NCBI GenBank assembly: GCA_046297695.1
Contig: JBKBHF010000001.1
Span: 169,117-233,116, forward strand
DNA length: 64,000 bases
Direction of reading: 5' to 3'
Origin: Permianibacter sp046297695
GTDB taxonomy: Bacteria; Pseudomonadota; Gammaproteobacteria; Enterobacterales; Permianibacteraceae
The position numbers were made by a program, and so were the translations under genes. The notes beneath the pieces are model-generated. The model made no database searches and was not told the DNA's origin. It worked only from the letters and a program-made list of their open reading frames with translations. This document shows, in pieces, positions 44,168 to 56,798 of the stretch. Positions within the stretch are counted from its first letter, which is position 1; each line of letters starts with the position of its first letter.

Positions 44168-45448
44168 TTACTTTCCGGAAGAGTATGGCGTTCTACGGTA
44201 ACGAAGGGCTATCAACGCACTTAATATAATCTCACTGAGAACAAATGCCACTGCAGTTGCCCAATAATCAAATAACGGAACGAATATCAGAGAAAACAAA
44301 ACGCTGAATATACCAACCAGAAAGATTGATTTAGTGAAGTACTTTTTTTCGCCGAGAAAATTCAATCCGGCGGAGCCGAACATGAAGTTTGATATGCCAA
44401 AAAACACTGAAACCGACATAACCGTGAAAAGTGAAGCTCCAGGACCAGCCACAACGCCGACTTTATCGTCCAGCCAATCATGGGGAATCTTTGTATACAA
44501 GAAGAATACGAGTATCAATCCAACCAAAATCACAGCCAGTTGAGGAACAGTGTGTCGAAAGACAATAACAAAAGAGTTGAAATCTGGGACTGTGTGCCCC
44601 TTCAGCTGTCGCACAACTTTATTAAAGTACAGTTGATTCAGAGGTCGCGCGGCTGCCTGGATGAACTTTACGAATTTCTCAACAATTGAGTAGATGGAAA
44701 CTGCATGACTGTTAGATAAAGCGCCGAGAATCAGCGTATTGGAGTCACGATACAATGAAACTGACATGCCACCAATGAAGATCGCGGCACCACCACGAAT
44801 GCGCTGAAGAATGTTCTGTACTGGAACCATGACCAAGGTGATTCCTGTATTTCTCCATAGGAACCCTTGAAGAATCACGCCAGTCATGACGTATGACAAT
44901 GAAAACAGAATGGGAACGAGCCAGTAGTCTGTAGACTCGTCCACATAAACGAGTAAACCGAAAAGGCTTGCGATCCGAGTAACGGCGACCACGAACGCAG
45001 GTACAACGTTTCGCTCAAGGGCCTGGAACAACCAGAGTGACTGTAACGCAACCCCGATTGGATACAGCAACCAGCCCAGCATCAATACCTGATAACGAGT
45101 CTCCAGTAGAGGCAATACGGCAAGAACACCAAGCGCACAAGTTGCAACAATGAGCAGACGCGCATACAAAATTTCGGAAAACACCCTTGATATCTGCTCG
45201 CGGTCTTCAACCACGCTCAGACCAACAACACTCGATACTCCGTCAATCTCAAAGCTATACAGCGTAATCGCAAGCAGTAACGTTGCAACCGCCTCTGTAA
45301 TAGCGATACTCGAGAATGGTTCGACCCCGATAGACAGCATGACAGCAGGGAATGCTATCAATGGAAGCAATGCATTAGAGAACTGTATTGTCGCAAGACA
45401 GAACAGATTTCTGATGTCTTTGCTTGAAAAAATGGCGCGGAGGCTCAT
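44168..45448 (-). CDS. wzx: O-antigen flippase Wzx
   Basis: 426 aa, about twelve membrane segments without large loops, polysaccharide-exporter type. The FIGGMSVSLYRDSNTLILGAL segment is typical of Wzx/RfbX proteins. It would flip undecaprenyl-linked repeat units. Six bp before wzy. Confidence 0.85.
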   Translation of the reverse strand: MSLRAIFSSKDIRNLFCLATIQFSNALLPLIAFPAVMLSIGVEPFSSIAITEAVATLLLAITLYSFEIDGVSSVVGLSVVEDREQISRVFSEILYARLLIVATCALGVLAVLPLLETRYQVLMLGWLLYPIGVALQSLWLFQALERNVVPAFVVAVTRIASLFGLLVYVDESTDYWLVPILFSLSYVMTGVILQGFLWRNTGITLVMVPVQNILQRIRGGAAIFIGGMSVSLYRDSNTLILGALSNSHAVSIYSIVEKFVKFIQAAARPLNQLYFNKVVRQLKGHTVPDFNSFVIVFRHTVPQLAVILVGLILVFFLYTKIPHDWLDDKVGVVAGPGASLFTVMSVSVFFGISNFMFGSAGLNFLGEKKYFTKSIFLVGIFSVLFSLIFVPLFDYWATAVAFVLSEIILSALIALRYRRTPYSSGK

Positions 45449-45517
45449 TGACTATCTATCTTATCGAGGCACTATTTGTACTGTAAGTAAAATGCTTGCC
45501 GTCAGATCCTGCAGGAG

Positions 45518-46567
45518 TTATTGACGTTCCTGCGTGTAGGACGAGCGCTCACCATTTCCCCAATAACGAACAACGATATAGAAAAAAGCTATCAGGGCGC
45601 CCGTGAAGGCAAACATAAGGACGATTAGGGTTCGACCAGGCGCCTTGGGCTTGAGAGACTTCATTGGCGGAACAAGCGCCCTTGTTTCGCGTATTGCCGC
45701 CAGCCCCAGTTGAGCTTGATTAATGCTCTCGTCTTGTAAGGAGATTGCTCTTTTCAGATCAGCCAATTGCTTTTCCAGAGAATCTCGTTCATTTTTTAGA
45801 TCGAAATAGAGCATTTTTTCGATAGCATGGAATCTCTGTCTGGTTGACTCTATATCGTTATCTATGAGCATCAGTGTCATCGCAGAAGATTCACTTTGTC
45901 CCGCCTTCTCCGAGGCTTTTCTGCGATTCTCGACTGATTCTTTTAATGAGCGCTCAAGCTCAGTGATCTGCTTGGTGTAGAGGCGCTCAAGATTTCCGGC
46001 TCTTTCAAGCCGCTGCTCAACGCCCTTCATCGAATCCTCAAGTTCACGCTTCTTTTGCGTTTCTTGAGATACCTTATAGGTGCTTGCTGCCCGAACCATA
46101 TCAAGGGAGTGCTTATGCTCATCTTTGGTTAGCGACAAGACTTCCCCGATCAGCTGCAAGCTACGCTCAGCTTCTGAGTCGTATGCCGTCATTTCAAGGA
46201 TGACAAGGTTGGTGTCTTTGGGAACACGCGCTCTCAGGTTGGAGCGTTGATAAAACGCAGCATGTTCTGGAAACCGAGCAGCACTGCTCGACTCAACCAT
46301 CGGAATGTAAGATTCATTAATCTTCGCAGCAACTGCAGGTGCCAGCTCAATTGACTCGCGTTCGTTACGCTGACCTATTTCAATAGTTGCAGAATAGGAA
46401 TATGTCCGCTCAATTACCAAGGCCGCGACAACGCCAACCACGGTGAAGAAACCAAGAATTGTAAGCGCTGGAACCTTCCAGTCATACATCAGCTTGGCAA
46501 GCTGGAATATCAGCGGCTTGTTTTCTTCGGACGTCAATAGCCGGCTTTCCTGTGTGGTTTGTGTCAT
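45518..46567 (-). CDS. wzz: Chain-length determinant protein Wzz
   Basis: 349 aa from ATG 46567 (GGA 7 nt upstream; a GTG four codons earlier is possible). Two membrane segments near residues 30-52 and 320-340 frame a long periplasmic part with coiled-coil character (about 145-290), followed by the Pro-rich stretch before the second segment (LVPPMKSLKPKAPGR). This is the polysaccharide co-polymerase layout without a kinase domain, so it sets O-antigen length rather than capsule export. Confidence 0.88.
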   Translation of the reverse strand: MTQTTQESRLLTSEENKPLIFQLAKLMYDWKVPALTILGFFTVVGVVAALVIERTYSYSATIEIGQRNERESIELAPAVAAKINESYIPMVESSSAARFPEHAAFYQRSNLRARVPKDTNLVILEMTAYDSEAERSLQLIGEVLSLTKDEHKHSLDMVRAASTYKVSQETQKKRELEDSMKGVEQRLERAGNLERLYTKQITELERSLKESVENRRKASEKAGQSESSAMTLMLIDNDIESTRQRFHAIEKMLYFDLKNERDSLEKQLADLKRAISLQDESINQAQLGLAAIRETRALVPPMKSLKPKAPGRTLIVLMFAFTGALIAFFYIVVRYWGNGERSSYTQERQ

Positions 46568-46623
46568 TTCAGTTTCCACGAGTTTTCATCTTCTAAATTA
46601 TCGTTGCGGCAACCGTTGAAGGA

Positions 46624-47910
<1,287 letters not shown>

Positions 47911-47925
47911 AACGGGTCTCAAAAC

Positions 47926-49026
47926 TCAAGCGAGTAAATCAGACAGTTTACTGACAATACGATTAGCAGATTGCCCATCCCAGAGTTCCGGCCTAACCCC
48001 TCGTTTGCCACCAGACTCAATGGCCCGCATGGCTTCTCTCTCAATCAAGTCAGGGTCAGTACCTACCAAAATGTTAGTTCCCTCATCAACGGTAATTGGA
48101 CGCTCGGTGTTTTCCCGGATTGTCAGACATGGAACTCCCAAGCCGGTCGTTTCTTCTTGCAGACCACCGCTGTCCGTCATGACAACAACAGCATCCTTCC
48201 ATAAGTTGAGGAAGTCCATATACGACAACGGCTTGGTAAGCGTGATGGAATCAGATAACTCGATTGGCAATCGTTCCAACATTTGCCGCGTTCTCGGATG
48301 TACCGGGAAAACAAGGGGCAACACTTTCGAAACCTTGTTCAAGGCGGAGACAATTTTTTGCAACTTTTCCACATCATCGACATTGGAAGGCCGATGAAGC
48401 GTGACCACACCATATCGCGACAACTTCTTCTTGATTGGCTCACTAATAAATCCAGTTTTGTCAGATTTATCAAGAACACTATTTTGATAGAGCAAGTTAT
48501 CGATCATGACGTGCCCTACCTCAAAAATCACATCACGAGACTTTCCTTCCAAAGCCAGGTGCTTGACACCAGATGGCTCCGTTACAAAGAACCAATCTGA
48601 AATTGAGTCCGTTACCAACCGATTTACTTCTTCTGGCATATTAATATCGCCGCTACGAAGGCCCGCCTCAACATGCGCAACCGGGATCTGCATCTTCTTT
48701 GCCACGATTGAGCAAGCCAACGTCGAGTTCACATCTCCGACGACCAAGACGCAGTCCGGACGCTCATTCAGACACACTTTTTCAAATGCAATCATGATCT
48801 TTGCTGTTTGCTCAGCGTGAGAGCCACCACCAGCACCTAGGTGGTAGTCAGGCATAGGTATTCCCAACTCTTGAAAGAATACGTCACTCATCTCGTGATC
48901 AAAGTGCTGCCCGGTATGAATAATCTTGAATTGCAGGTTTTTCCCGCTATTTTTAAACGCCCGAACGATAGGAGCGATTTTCATAAAGTTTGGTCGAGCA
49001 CCTGCAACCAGATAAATCATAGGCAT
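47926..49026 (-). CDS. wecB: Non-hydrolysing UDP-sugar 2-epimerase (WecB/WbpI-like)
   Basis: 366 aa GT-B-like epimerase converting UDP-GlcNAc (or a derived uronic acid) to the manno form. GARPNFMKIAP, HTGQHFD, GDVNSTLA, HVEAGLRS and TDSGGLQEE are diagnostic. With the dehydrogenase downstream it fits a UDP-ManNAcA-type pathway; WbpI-like action on a diamino uronic acid is the alternative given the amidotransferase. Confidence 0.92.
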   Translation of the reverse strand: MPMIYLVAGARPNFMKIAPIVRAFKNSGKNLQFKIIHTGQHFDHEMSDVFFQELGIPMPDYHLGAGGGSHAEQTAKIMIAFEKVCLNERPDCVLVVGDVNSTLACSIVAKKMQIPVAHVEAGLRSGDINMPEEVNRLVTDSISDWFFVTEPSGVKHLALEGKSRDVIFEVGHVMIDNLLYQNSVLDKSDKTGFISEPIKKKLSRYGVVTLHRPSNVDDVEKLQKIVSALNKVSKVLPLVFPVHPRTRQMLERLPIELSDSITLTKPLSYMDFLNLWKDAVVVMTDSGGLQEETTGLGVPCLTIRENTERPITVDEGTNILVGTDPDLIEREAMRAIESGGKRGVRPELWDGQSANRIVSKLSDLLA

Positions 49027-49078
49027 ATTAATTTCTCTAAATAAAACCAGGACAATTACTTATCAAAACAGAAACTCT

Positions 49079-50527
49079 TCATCGACCATAGGCGTCTGAG
49101 AATCGAACAATATCGTCCTCTCCCAGATAGGCGCCAGATTGAACCTCAATCATCTCCAACGGAACCTTACCCGGATTACGTAACCGATGCGTCTTGCCGA
49201 GCGGTATGAACGTCGATTGATTTTCGGTCAGCAGGAAAATTTCCTCACCACAGGTCACTTCTGCGGTGCCGGTCACAACAATCCAGTGCTCGGCACGGTG
49301 GTAATGCATCTGTAACGACAAGGAAGCGCCCGGGTTGACCGTGATGCGCTTGACTTGAAAGCGCGAGCCTTCATCAATGCCTTCGTAACTGCCCCAAGGC
49401 CGATAGACACGGCGATGGGTCAAAGCCTCATCACGGCCGAGCTTGTTGAGATGCTGCACCACATCCTTGACTGCTTGTGCGTGGCGACTGTCCGCCACCA
49501 ACACGGCGTCAGCGGTCTCGACCACAATCAGGTTCTCAACACCAACCAATGCAATCATGCGTCGCTCGGCGAGCGCCAGATTGTTTTGCGATTGAATGCT
49601 GACGACATCGCCGCGGATCCGATTGCCGTTTTCGTCGGCAGGCAATTGTTCAGCTACGGATGGCCAGGACCCCAAATCGGACCAACCCGCTTGTAGCGGA
49701 ACCACGGCGGCGGTGGGGCCGTTGCTGATCTCCGGCAACCGCTCCATCACGGCGTAATCGATCGAGTCGGATGGCGATTGCTCAAAAGCCGCTTTGTCCA
49801 ACCTGACGAAATCCAGATCATGACTCGCCTTGCTGCATGCCTCACGGCAGGCTTGCAACATCGCCGGTTGCAGCGCCTCTACGCAACGCAACCAGACATC
49901 CGCACGCACCAGGAAAATGCCACCATTCCAGAAGTAACCACCCTGCTGCAGAAATTGCGTGGCACGTTCGCGATTGGGCTTTTCGACAAACGCATCAAGC
50001 GCCACCACGCCGTCTGCCACCGGTTTGCCGGTGCGCAGGTAGCCATAGCCGGTGTGCGGTTCGGTCGGCACAATGCCGAACGTCACGATGGCGCCAGCCT
50101 GTGCCACTGGAATGGCTTTGGCTACCGCCTGCTGAAACGCCTTGCTGTCCTTGATGATGTGATCGGCCGGCATGACCAGCAGCAAACTGTCGCTGCGTTC
50201 GCCCGCCAACATCGCTGCCGCTGTCATCGCCGGCGCGGTATTGCGGCCAACCGGCTCCAGAACAATACGCGCGGAGGCACCAACGGCCCGGCATTGTTCG
50301 GCGATCAGGAAGCGATGTTCCTGATTGGCGATAATCACGGGCTCGGCCACGTGTACCGGCCAATCGCTGTGTTGAATTCGCTGAACGGTTTGTTGCAGCA
50401 GGCTGTGCTCACCGACCAGCGGCAACAGCTGCTTGGGGTACATCTCGCGGGACAATGGCCAGAGCCTTGTACCCGCTCCGCCGGACAAAATGACTGGCAG
50501 CAAGGTGCTGCGCGTTAAGGTGGACAT
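49079..50527 (-). CDS. manC: Mannose-1-phosphate guanylyltransferase/mannose-6-phosphate isomerase
   Basis: 482 aa bifunctional type II enzyme (ManC/AlgA/WbpW). Nucleotidyltransferase domain: LSGGAGTRLWPLSREMYPKQ near the N-terminus and FVEKPNRERA. C-terminal cupin isomerase domain: RPWGSYEGID, RITVNPGASLSLQMHYHRAEHW. It makes GDP-mannose. Start 50527 with GGAGAGG 6 nt upstream. First gene of the long minus-strand operon. No gmd/rmd-type genes are seen, so use of GDP-Man is open. Confidence 0.95.
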   Translation of the reverse strand: MSTLTRSTLLPVILSGGAGTRLWPLSREMYPKQLLPLVGEHSLLQQTVQRIQHSDWPVHVAEPVIIANQEHRFLIAEQCRAVGASARIVLEPVGRNTAPAMTAAAMLAGERSDSLLLVMPADHIIKDSKAFQQAVAKAIPVAQAGAIVTFGIVPTEPHTGYGYLRTGKPVADGVVALDAFVEKPNRERATQFLQQGGYFWNGGIFLVRADVWLRCVEALQPAMLQACREACSKASHDLDFVRLDKAAFEQSPSDSIDYAVMERLPEISNGPTAAVVPLQAGWSDLGSWPSVAEQLPADENGNRIRGDVVSIQSQNNLALAERRMIALVGVENLIVVETADAVLVADSRHAQAVKDVVQHLNKLGRDEALTHRRVYRPWGSYEGIDEGSRFQVKRITVNPGASLSLQMHYHRAEHWIVVTGTAEVTCGEEIFLLTENQSTFIPLGKTHRLRNPGKVPLEMIEVQSGAYLGEDDIVRFSDAYGR

Positions 50528-50565
50528 CCGTGCCCTCTCCAATCGCCGTGGCTAAACCGGCCGCG

Positions 50566-50594
50566 ACTATAGCAAAGTCCTTGAAAAATTGGAA
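50566..50594 (-). promoter_or_regulatory. Putative promoter of the manC O-antigen operon
   Basis: Minus strand TTCCAA (50594-50589), 17-bp spacer, TATAGT (50571-50566), about 38 bp before the ATG. No JUMPstart/ops element is visible, so RfaH-type antitermination is not indicated. Confidence 0.4.
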
Positions 50595-50627
50595 AATTTT
50601 CTGACACGTCAGGAAACTGGCAAACCA

Positions 50628-50658
50628 TGAAAAAAGGCCTCATTCGAGGCCTTTTTTG
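50628..50658 (-). terminator. Terminator after comEA-like gene
   Basis: AAAAAAGGCCTC, 4-nt loop, GAGGCCTTTTTT; symmetrical, so it can stop transcription from either side. Confidence 0.9.
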
Positions 50659-50673
50659 TTGCACCGCACCGAC

Positions 50674-50991
50674 TTACTTGACGGCGATCCGGGCAGCATT
50701 TTTGTGCAGCGTTGCCGGACCAACACCTTTGACTTTCAGTAAGTCCTCTACCGACTTGAACGGGCCATTGGCTTCGCGGTGGGCGACGATGGCTTCGGCC
50801 TTCTTGATGCCAATGCCTTTCATGCCTTTGGCGATTTCCTTGGCGGAAGCGGTGTTGATGTTCAGCCGGGCTTCGGCTTTCGCTTCGGTCACCACTTGCT
50901 CGTTGGCCTTGGTAGCCGGCGCCGAATTGGCGTGAGCCGGAGCGATAACGGCGAGCAGGGTGAACGCGGCAACAGCGATCAGATTACGCAT
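50674..50991 (-). CDS. ComEA-like helix-hairpin-helix protein
   Basis: 105 aa, signal peptide (cleavage near AHA-NS, residue 21) and one ComEA-type HhH DNA-binding domain: LNINTASAKEIAKGMKGIGIKKAEAIVAHRE and VKGVGPATL. Periplasmic short ComEA proteins (YbaV type) bind incoming DNA during natural transformation in competent species. It ends at a strong terminator; 144 bp separate it from pyrF, containing a 10-bp-stem hairpin. Confidence 0.88.
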   Translation of the reverse strand: MRNLIAVAAFTLLAVIAPAHANSAPATKANEQVVTEAKAEARLNINTASAKEIAKGMKGIGIKKAEAIVAHREANGPFKSVEDLLKVKGVGPATLHKNAARIAVK

Positions 50992-51052
50992 GTGAGGGTC
51001 TCCATATCCGTAGGGGAATCAGTGCCGCAGCGGCGCATCCTTGCGCTTGCGG

Positions 51053-51077
51053 CCTGACACGCTTCCTGCGTGTCAGG
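51053..51077 (-). other. Hairpin between pyrF and comEA-like gene
   Basis: Perfect 10-bp stem CCTGACACGC/GCGTGTCAGG with 5-nt loop; no T-run. May separate or stabilise the two transcripts. Confidence 0.4.
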
Positions 51078-51135
51078 TGCCGTCCGGGGCACGGAGCGCA
51101 TGGTAGGAGACCGGTTACCTGCGCTCCAGCGTGTC

Positions 51136-51828
51136 TTACAGCGATTCAGCAATCTCGCACAAAGCCTTGAGCGGATCCGGCGCACCGGTGATGGGGCGGC
51201 CAATCACCAGATAACTGCTGCCAGCCTGGAGCGCCTCTCGTGGCGTCAGGGTGCGGACCTGATCACCGGCGGCGCTGCCGGCCGGCCGGATACCCGGCGT
51301 CACCAGACAGAAGCCGGCACCCGACTGTGCCCGCAAGGCGTTCGCTTCCCGCGCCGAGCAGACCACCCCATCCAGACCGGCCTGCTCGGTGAGCTTGGCC
51401 AGCGCCAGCACATGTTCGTCGAGACTGCGGTTGATGCCGATGGCCGCCAACTGCTCGGCATCGAATGAGGTCAACACGGTGACGGCAATCAGCAGTGGCC
51501 GCTGGGCACCATAACCCTGCAAGGCTTCGCGTGCGGCCGCCATCATCTTCGGACCGCCGCTGGCGTGCACGTTGACCATCCAGACGCCGAGATCGGCGGC
51601 GGCTTTGACCGCACCGGCAACGGTGTTGGGGATGTCGTGAAATTTCAGATCGAGAAATACCTGAAAGCCGCGTTGCTGTATGGTCCGCACCAACTCCGGC
51701 CCGAATTTGGTGAACATCTCCTTGCCGATCTTCAGCCGGCATTGTGCCGGGTCGAGCTGATCGGCCAAGGCCAAGGCCTTGGCTTGTTGGTCGTAATCCA
51801 GGGCCACAATGATTTTCGGATCGGTCAT
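51136..51828 (-). CDS. pyrF: Orotidine 5'-phosphate decarboxylase
   Basis: 230 aa, last step of UMP synthesis. ALDYD, the catalytic segment FLDLKFHDIPNTV and the C-terminal VTPGIRP and YLVIGRPIT phosphate loops are present. It follows lapB as in many gammaproteobacteria. Confidence 0.97.
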   Translation of the reverse strand: MTDPKIIVALDYDQQAKALALADQLDPAQCRLKIGKEMFTKFGPELVRTIQQRGFQVFLDLKFHDIPNTVAGAVKAAADLGVWMVNVHASGGPKMMAAAREALQGYGAQRPLLIAVTVLTSFDAEQLAAIGINRSLDEHVLALAKLTEQAGLDGVVCSAREANALRAQSGAGFCLVTPGIRPAGSAAGDQVRTLTPREALQAGSSYLVIGRPITGAPDPLKALCEIAESL

Positions 51829-51986
51829 GGTTTGGTCTCGTATACCGATGGAAATGTCGAAGCTGGTGCCACTACCGAATGGCTCGGCCAGCCGAGAGGT
51901 TCACCCTCTCCTCTTCTGCTGTTCACGGTGGTGGAAACAGAGTGGTCCACGCACCTGTCGCAACAGGCATGGCAATGCAAAACCGC

Positions 51987-53147
51987 TTACTCGCCTTCAA
52001 TACCGGTCACCGGCCGCACGCTGTTCCAGGTTTTGCAACCCGGGCAACGCCAGTGAATGTGCTGGCCCTGAAATCCGCAGCGCCGGCACCGGTAACGTGG
52101 CAAGCGCGCAACCAGGCGTTGCAGCACATCCTGCAGCAGCGCCAGGCTCTCTCTGGTACTGCCGCTGGCATGCTGCACATGCAGCTCCACCACGCGCTGG
52201 AGCTCGCGCAAACTGGGCCGCTGCTTCAACTGCGCAATCAAGTATTCGCCGGTTGCCCGATCACCGTCCGCAACACGAATGCGCTCAGCCAATGCCAGTA
52301 CCACGCTGGCACCGGCCCCCGCCTGAATGGCTTGCTGCAGCAACTGCCGTTCTTGCTCGGGATGGCTGGCGCCCCATTGTTCCAGCAGCGGCAGCACTTC
52401 GACGAACAGCGCCGCATCCTGCTGCAACACCCGCTCGACCGCCGCCACGAATGCCGCATCATCATCGCTGGCACGGGCCACCCGCGCCAGCACCAGGCTG
52501 GCACGTACCGCGCGCGGATCGAGCTCCAACGCCGTTGTCAGCCGTTGCCGTGTCAGCGCAAACTCGCCTTGCTGCAGCGCCTGTTCTGCCAGTTCGCAAT
52601 AGAAGTGGGCCAGCATCGGCCCGGCATCCGCCGCACCTTCTTGCCGCATGGCGTCGGCGACATCGGCCGCCTTGTCCCATTCACGGGTTTGCTGGTAGAG
52701 CGCCAGCAGTTCTTTCTGGCAGGAACGACGGTAAATCGCATCCTGTTGCAGGTCGACAAAAATGCCTTCGGCGCGATCCAGGATGCCAGCGGCGAAATAA
52801 TCCAGACCAAGTTCGAACTGGGCATGCGCCCGGTGCGCCGGCGGCAACAACAAGCGCGACAGAATGTTCTGGTGAATGCGAATGGCGCGTTCGGTTTCGC
52901 CGCGGCGCCGGTACAGATTGCCGAGCGCGAAATGGGTATCGACGGTGTCAGGGTCGACCTTGACCAACTCAACGAACAAATCGATGGCCTTGTCCGGCTG
53001 ATCATTCAGCACATACGACAGGCCCTTGAAGTAGCGCTTGGCCCGTTCGGCCGAACGGCGGGCCTGCTTGTGGCGGTCATAACGGCGGCCAAACACCCAG
53101 CCGAGTGCCGCCGCCAACAAGACCCACAACCAGAAAGAAAGTGTCAT
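51987..53147 (-). CDS. lapB: Lipopolysaccharide assembly protein B
   Basis: 386 aa. N-terminal membrane anchor (1-20), TPR repeats through about residue 330, and a C-terminal rubredoxin-like metal knuckle with two CxxC pairs (CRRC and CPGC). LapB (YciM) promotes FtsH-dependent turnover of LpxC and so limits LPS synthesis. It follows lapA after 43 bp. Confidence 0.95.
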   Translation of the reverse strand: MTLSFWLWVLLAAALGWVFGRRYDRHKQARRSAERAKRYFKGLSYVLNDQPDKAIDLFVELVKVDPDTVDTHFALGNLYRRRGETERAIRIHQNILSRLLLPPAHRAHAQFELGLDYFAAGILDRAEGIFVDLQQDAIYRRSCQKELLALYQQTREWDKAADVADAMRQEGAADAGPMLAHFYCELAEQALQQGEFALTRQRLTTALELDPRAVRASLVLARVARASDDDAAFVAAVERVLQQDAALFVEVLPLLEQWGASHPEQERQLLQQAIQAGAGASVVLALAERIRVADGDRATGEYLIAQLKQRPSLRELQRVVELHVQHASGSTRESLALLQDVLQRLVARLPRYRCRRCGFQGQHIHWRCPGCKTWNSVRPVTGIEGE

Positions 53148-53190
53148 GCCACCCGGCCTGTCACCGGTGAGTGCGATACCGGTAGAAGAA

Positions 53191-53484
53191 TCAGCGACCC
53201 GCCTTGGCGGCAGCCGCGTTCAGTTTCTGCAACTCTTGCTCGGTCTGCACCAAGCGGTCACGCAGCCGACGATTGACCAGCCGCGCCCGCACCAGCGAAG
53301 CGCCGCAATACAGCACACCGACCACAAACCCGCCGAGAAACACGCCGAGCAGCCAGTAAGACAAGCGGCCCTGCAAGGTGCCGAGCAGGTAATTGACCGA
53401 CACCTCACCACCATTGGCTGCCGAGAACAGCCAACCGCCAATGAGCAGCAGCACCACTACGATGAAAATCAGCAAACGCCGCAC
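53191..53484 (-). CDS. lapA: Lipopolysaccharide assembly protein A
   Basis: About 97 aa, DUF1049 family: two membrane segments (about 3-20 and 42-65) and a C-terminal coiled coil. Works with LapB at the inner membrane. Start uncertain: GTG 53484 has GAGGA 9 nt upstream, whereas TTG 53493 overlaps the ihfB stop as TTGA but has that GAGGA almost abutting it. Confidence 0.88.
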   Translation of the reverse strand: MRRLLIFIVVVLLLIGGWLFSAANGGEVSVNYLLGTLQGRLSYWLLGVFLGGFVVGVLYCGASLVRARLVNRRLRDRLVQTEQELQKLNAAAAKAGR

Positions 53485-53489
53485 CGGTT

Positions 53490-53816
53490 TCAATCCTCGT
53501 CGTCTTCGTCGTCATCATCAAGGGCGATGATATCGACGCCGCCATTGACTCGGCTACGCAGTTCTTTGCCCGGCTTGAAATGCGGGACGTATTTGCCGTC
53601 CAGCATCACCGACTCGCCGGTTTTCGGATTGCGACCGACGCGCGGAGCACGATAGTGCAAGGAGAAGCTGCCAAAGCCGCGGATCTCGATCCGCTCGCCT
53701 TTGGCCAGGGCCTGCGCCATGTGCTCAAGCAAAGTCTTTACGACGAGCTCGACATCTTTGGCATTGAGCTGGCTCTGCATACCGGCAAGCCGCTCAATGA
53801 GCTCCGACTTGGTCAT
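53490..53816 (-). CDS. ihfB: Integration host factor subunit beta with acidic tail
   Basis: 108 aa nucleoid protein of the HU/IHF family, bending DNA as a heterodimer with IhfA. MTKSELIERL, RGFGSFSLHYRAPRVGRNPKTG and FKPGKELRSRVN match IhfB. The family usually ends near RVN (about 94 aa). Here about 15 more residues end in LDDDDEDDED. Transcribed after rpsA, before lapA. Confidence 0.96.
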   Translation of the reverse strand: MTKSELIERLAGMQSQLNAKDVELVVKTLLEHMAQALAKGERIEIRGFGSFSLHYRAPRVGRNPKTGESVMLDGKYVPHFKPGKELRSRVNGGVDIIALDDDDEDDED

Positions 53817-54118
53817 CCGGCTTTCCTTTTGCCGTCAAGGGGTTACAGTTTCGGCATTATGGCGCGACAAAAGCAGAAATGCACGCCCGGTCAACGACTT
53901 AGGTGAATTTTTTCGGGTAGTGGGCAAAATTGCCGCCGAATGGTGTTGATTCGGGGTATTTGGACGGCCAAACGGCTTTCCGCGGGCAGCGGAAGTGCTT
54001 CGCCTTTCGGCAAAACCTTCGCCTTCAGGGGAAAACGACCCGGACAAAAAAAGAGCCGGCAGTTGCCGGCTCTTTTCGGGATTGCTCCCATCTGATGTCC
54101 CGTATCGGGACGCAAGGC
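53817..54118. other. Spacer between rpsA and ihfB
   Basis: 302 bp without a gene. It holds the rpsA terminator (54045-54077) and, on the minus strand before ihfB, a CATAAT that may be its -10; no clear -35. Confidence 0.4.
54045..54077 (-). terminator. rpsA terminator
   Basis: Minus strand AAAAGAGCCGGCA, short loop, TGCCGGCTCTTTTTTT. Strong intrinsic terminator 42 bp after rpsA. Confidence 0.92.
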
Positions 54119-55792
<1,674 letters not shown>

Positions 55793-56093
55793 TGCGACTG
55801 TCCTGAAAACGTTTAAACGAAGGATTCATTTAAACGGTATACAAAACACCTCTGTCGTCCCGACGAGATGGCTTGCTGCACATGGTTCCGTTTCAATCCT
55901 TGAAGGGAACCGCCCACCGCGAAGTGTCAGCGATGACAAATCACGGAATTCGTTTTGCTTCACCGGCACCGTCACACGACCGGACACCGGAAAAGCACAA
56001 GGCCGCGCGGATCACGGAAGGATCGGCGCAGCCTTTTATTGTTCGTTCAGGGTCAGCCGAGACTGCCCTTCCTGCTCACCCAGTCCGGCATGC
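55793..56093. other. rpsA leader and cmk-rpsA spacer
   Basis: 301 bp with no gene. Near rpsA two TTTAAAC motifs occur, one within the palindrome CGTTTAAACG (55810-55819); in E. coli this leader is the site of S1 autoregulation. Nothing else recognised. Confidence 0.4.
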
Positions 56094-56798
56094 TCAACTG
56101 AGGTTCGGGAGCTGGTCTGATGAAAGACGGTCCCGGACCACGTCGAGCACCCGCTGCAGCACCTGATCGATGTTCAGGTGGGAGCTGTCGATCTCAATGG
56201 CATCGTCCGCCGGTCGCAAAGGCGCCACCGCACGGTTACGGTCCCGCTCGTCGCGTTCCCGGATGCTGGTCAAAAGGTCGCCAATACTAGCGCCGGAACC
56301 CATTGCCTGCAACTGCTTGAAGCGCCGTTCGGCGCGGGTCTCGGCCGAAGCGGTCAGGAAAATCTTCACATCGGCATCCGGGAACACCACGGTGCCCATG
56401 TCACGGCCGTCGGCGACCAGCCCCGGCGCCTTGGCAAAGGCGCGCTGACGGTCGAACAGCGCCGAACGAACCCGCGGAAAGGCAGCGACCTGCGAAGCCA
56501 GCTGGCTGACCTCGTCGGAACGGATGTCGCTGGTGACGTCTTCGCCTTCCAGATAGACCTTGGGCTCGCCATTGGCGCCGGCGGCAAACGCCACGTCCAT
56601 ATGGCCGGCCAGCACGGTCAGCGCCTCTTCATTGTCCAGCGCGATGCCATGGTGCTTGGCGGCGAGGCCAACCAGCCGGTACAGCGCGCCGCTGTCAAGA
56701 AAATGGAACTTCAGCGCCTTGGCCACCAGCAGGCCAATGGTGCCTTTGCCGGAACCGCCGGGACCGTCGATGGCAATGACGGGGACCGCTTTGGTCAT
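56094..56798 (-). CDS. cmk: Cytidylate kinase
   Basis: 234 aa, phosphorylating CMP and dCMP. P-loop DGPGGSGKGT, DGRDMGTVVFPDA and a C-terminal RDRNRAVAPLRPADDAI segment. ATG 56798 has AAGGA 8 nt upstream; ATG 56807 overlaps that Shine-Dalgarno. Confidence 0.96.
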   Translation of the reverse strand: MTKAVPVIAIDGPGGSGKGTIGLLVAKALKFHFLDSGALYRLVGLAAKHHGIALDNEEALTVLAGHMDVAFAAGANGEPKVYLEGEDVTSDIRSDEVSQLASQVAAFPRVRSALFDRQRAFAKAPGLVADGRDMGTVVFPDADVKIFLTASAETRAERRFKQLQAMGSGASIGDLLTSIRERDERDRNRAVAPLRPADDAIEIDSSHLNIDQVLQRVLDVVRDRLSSDQLPNLS

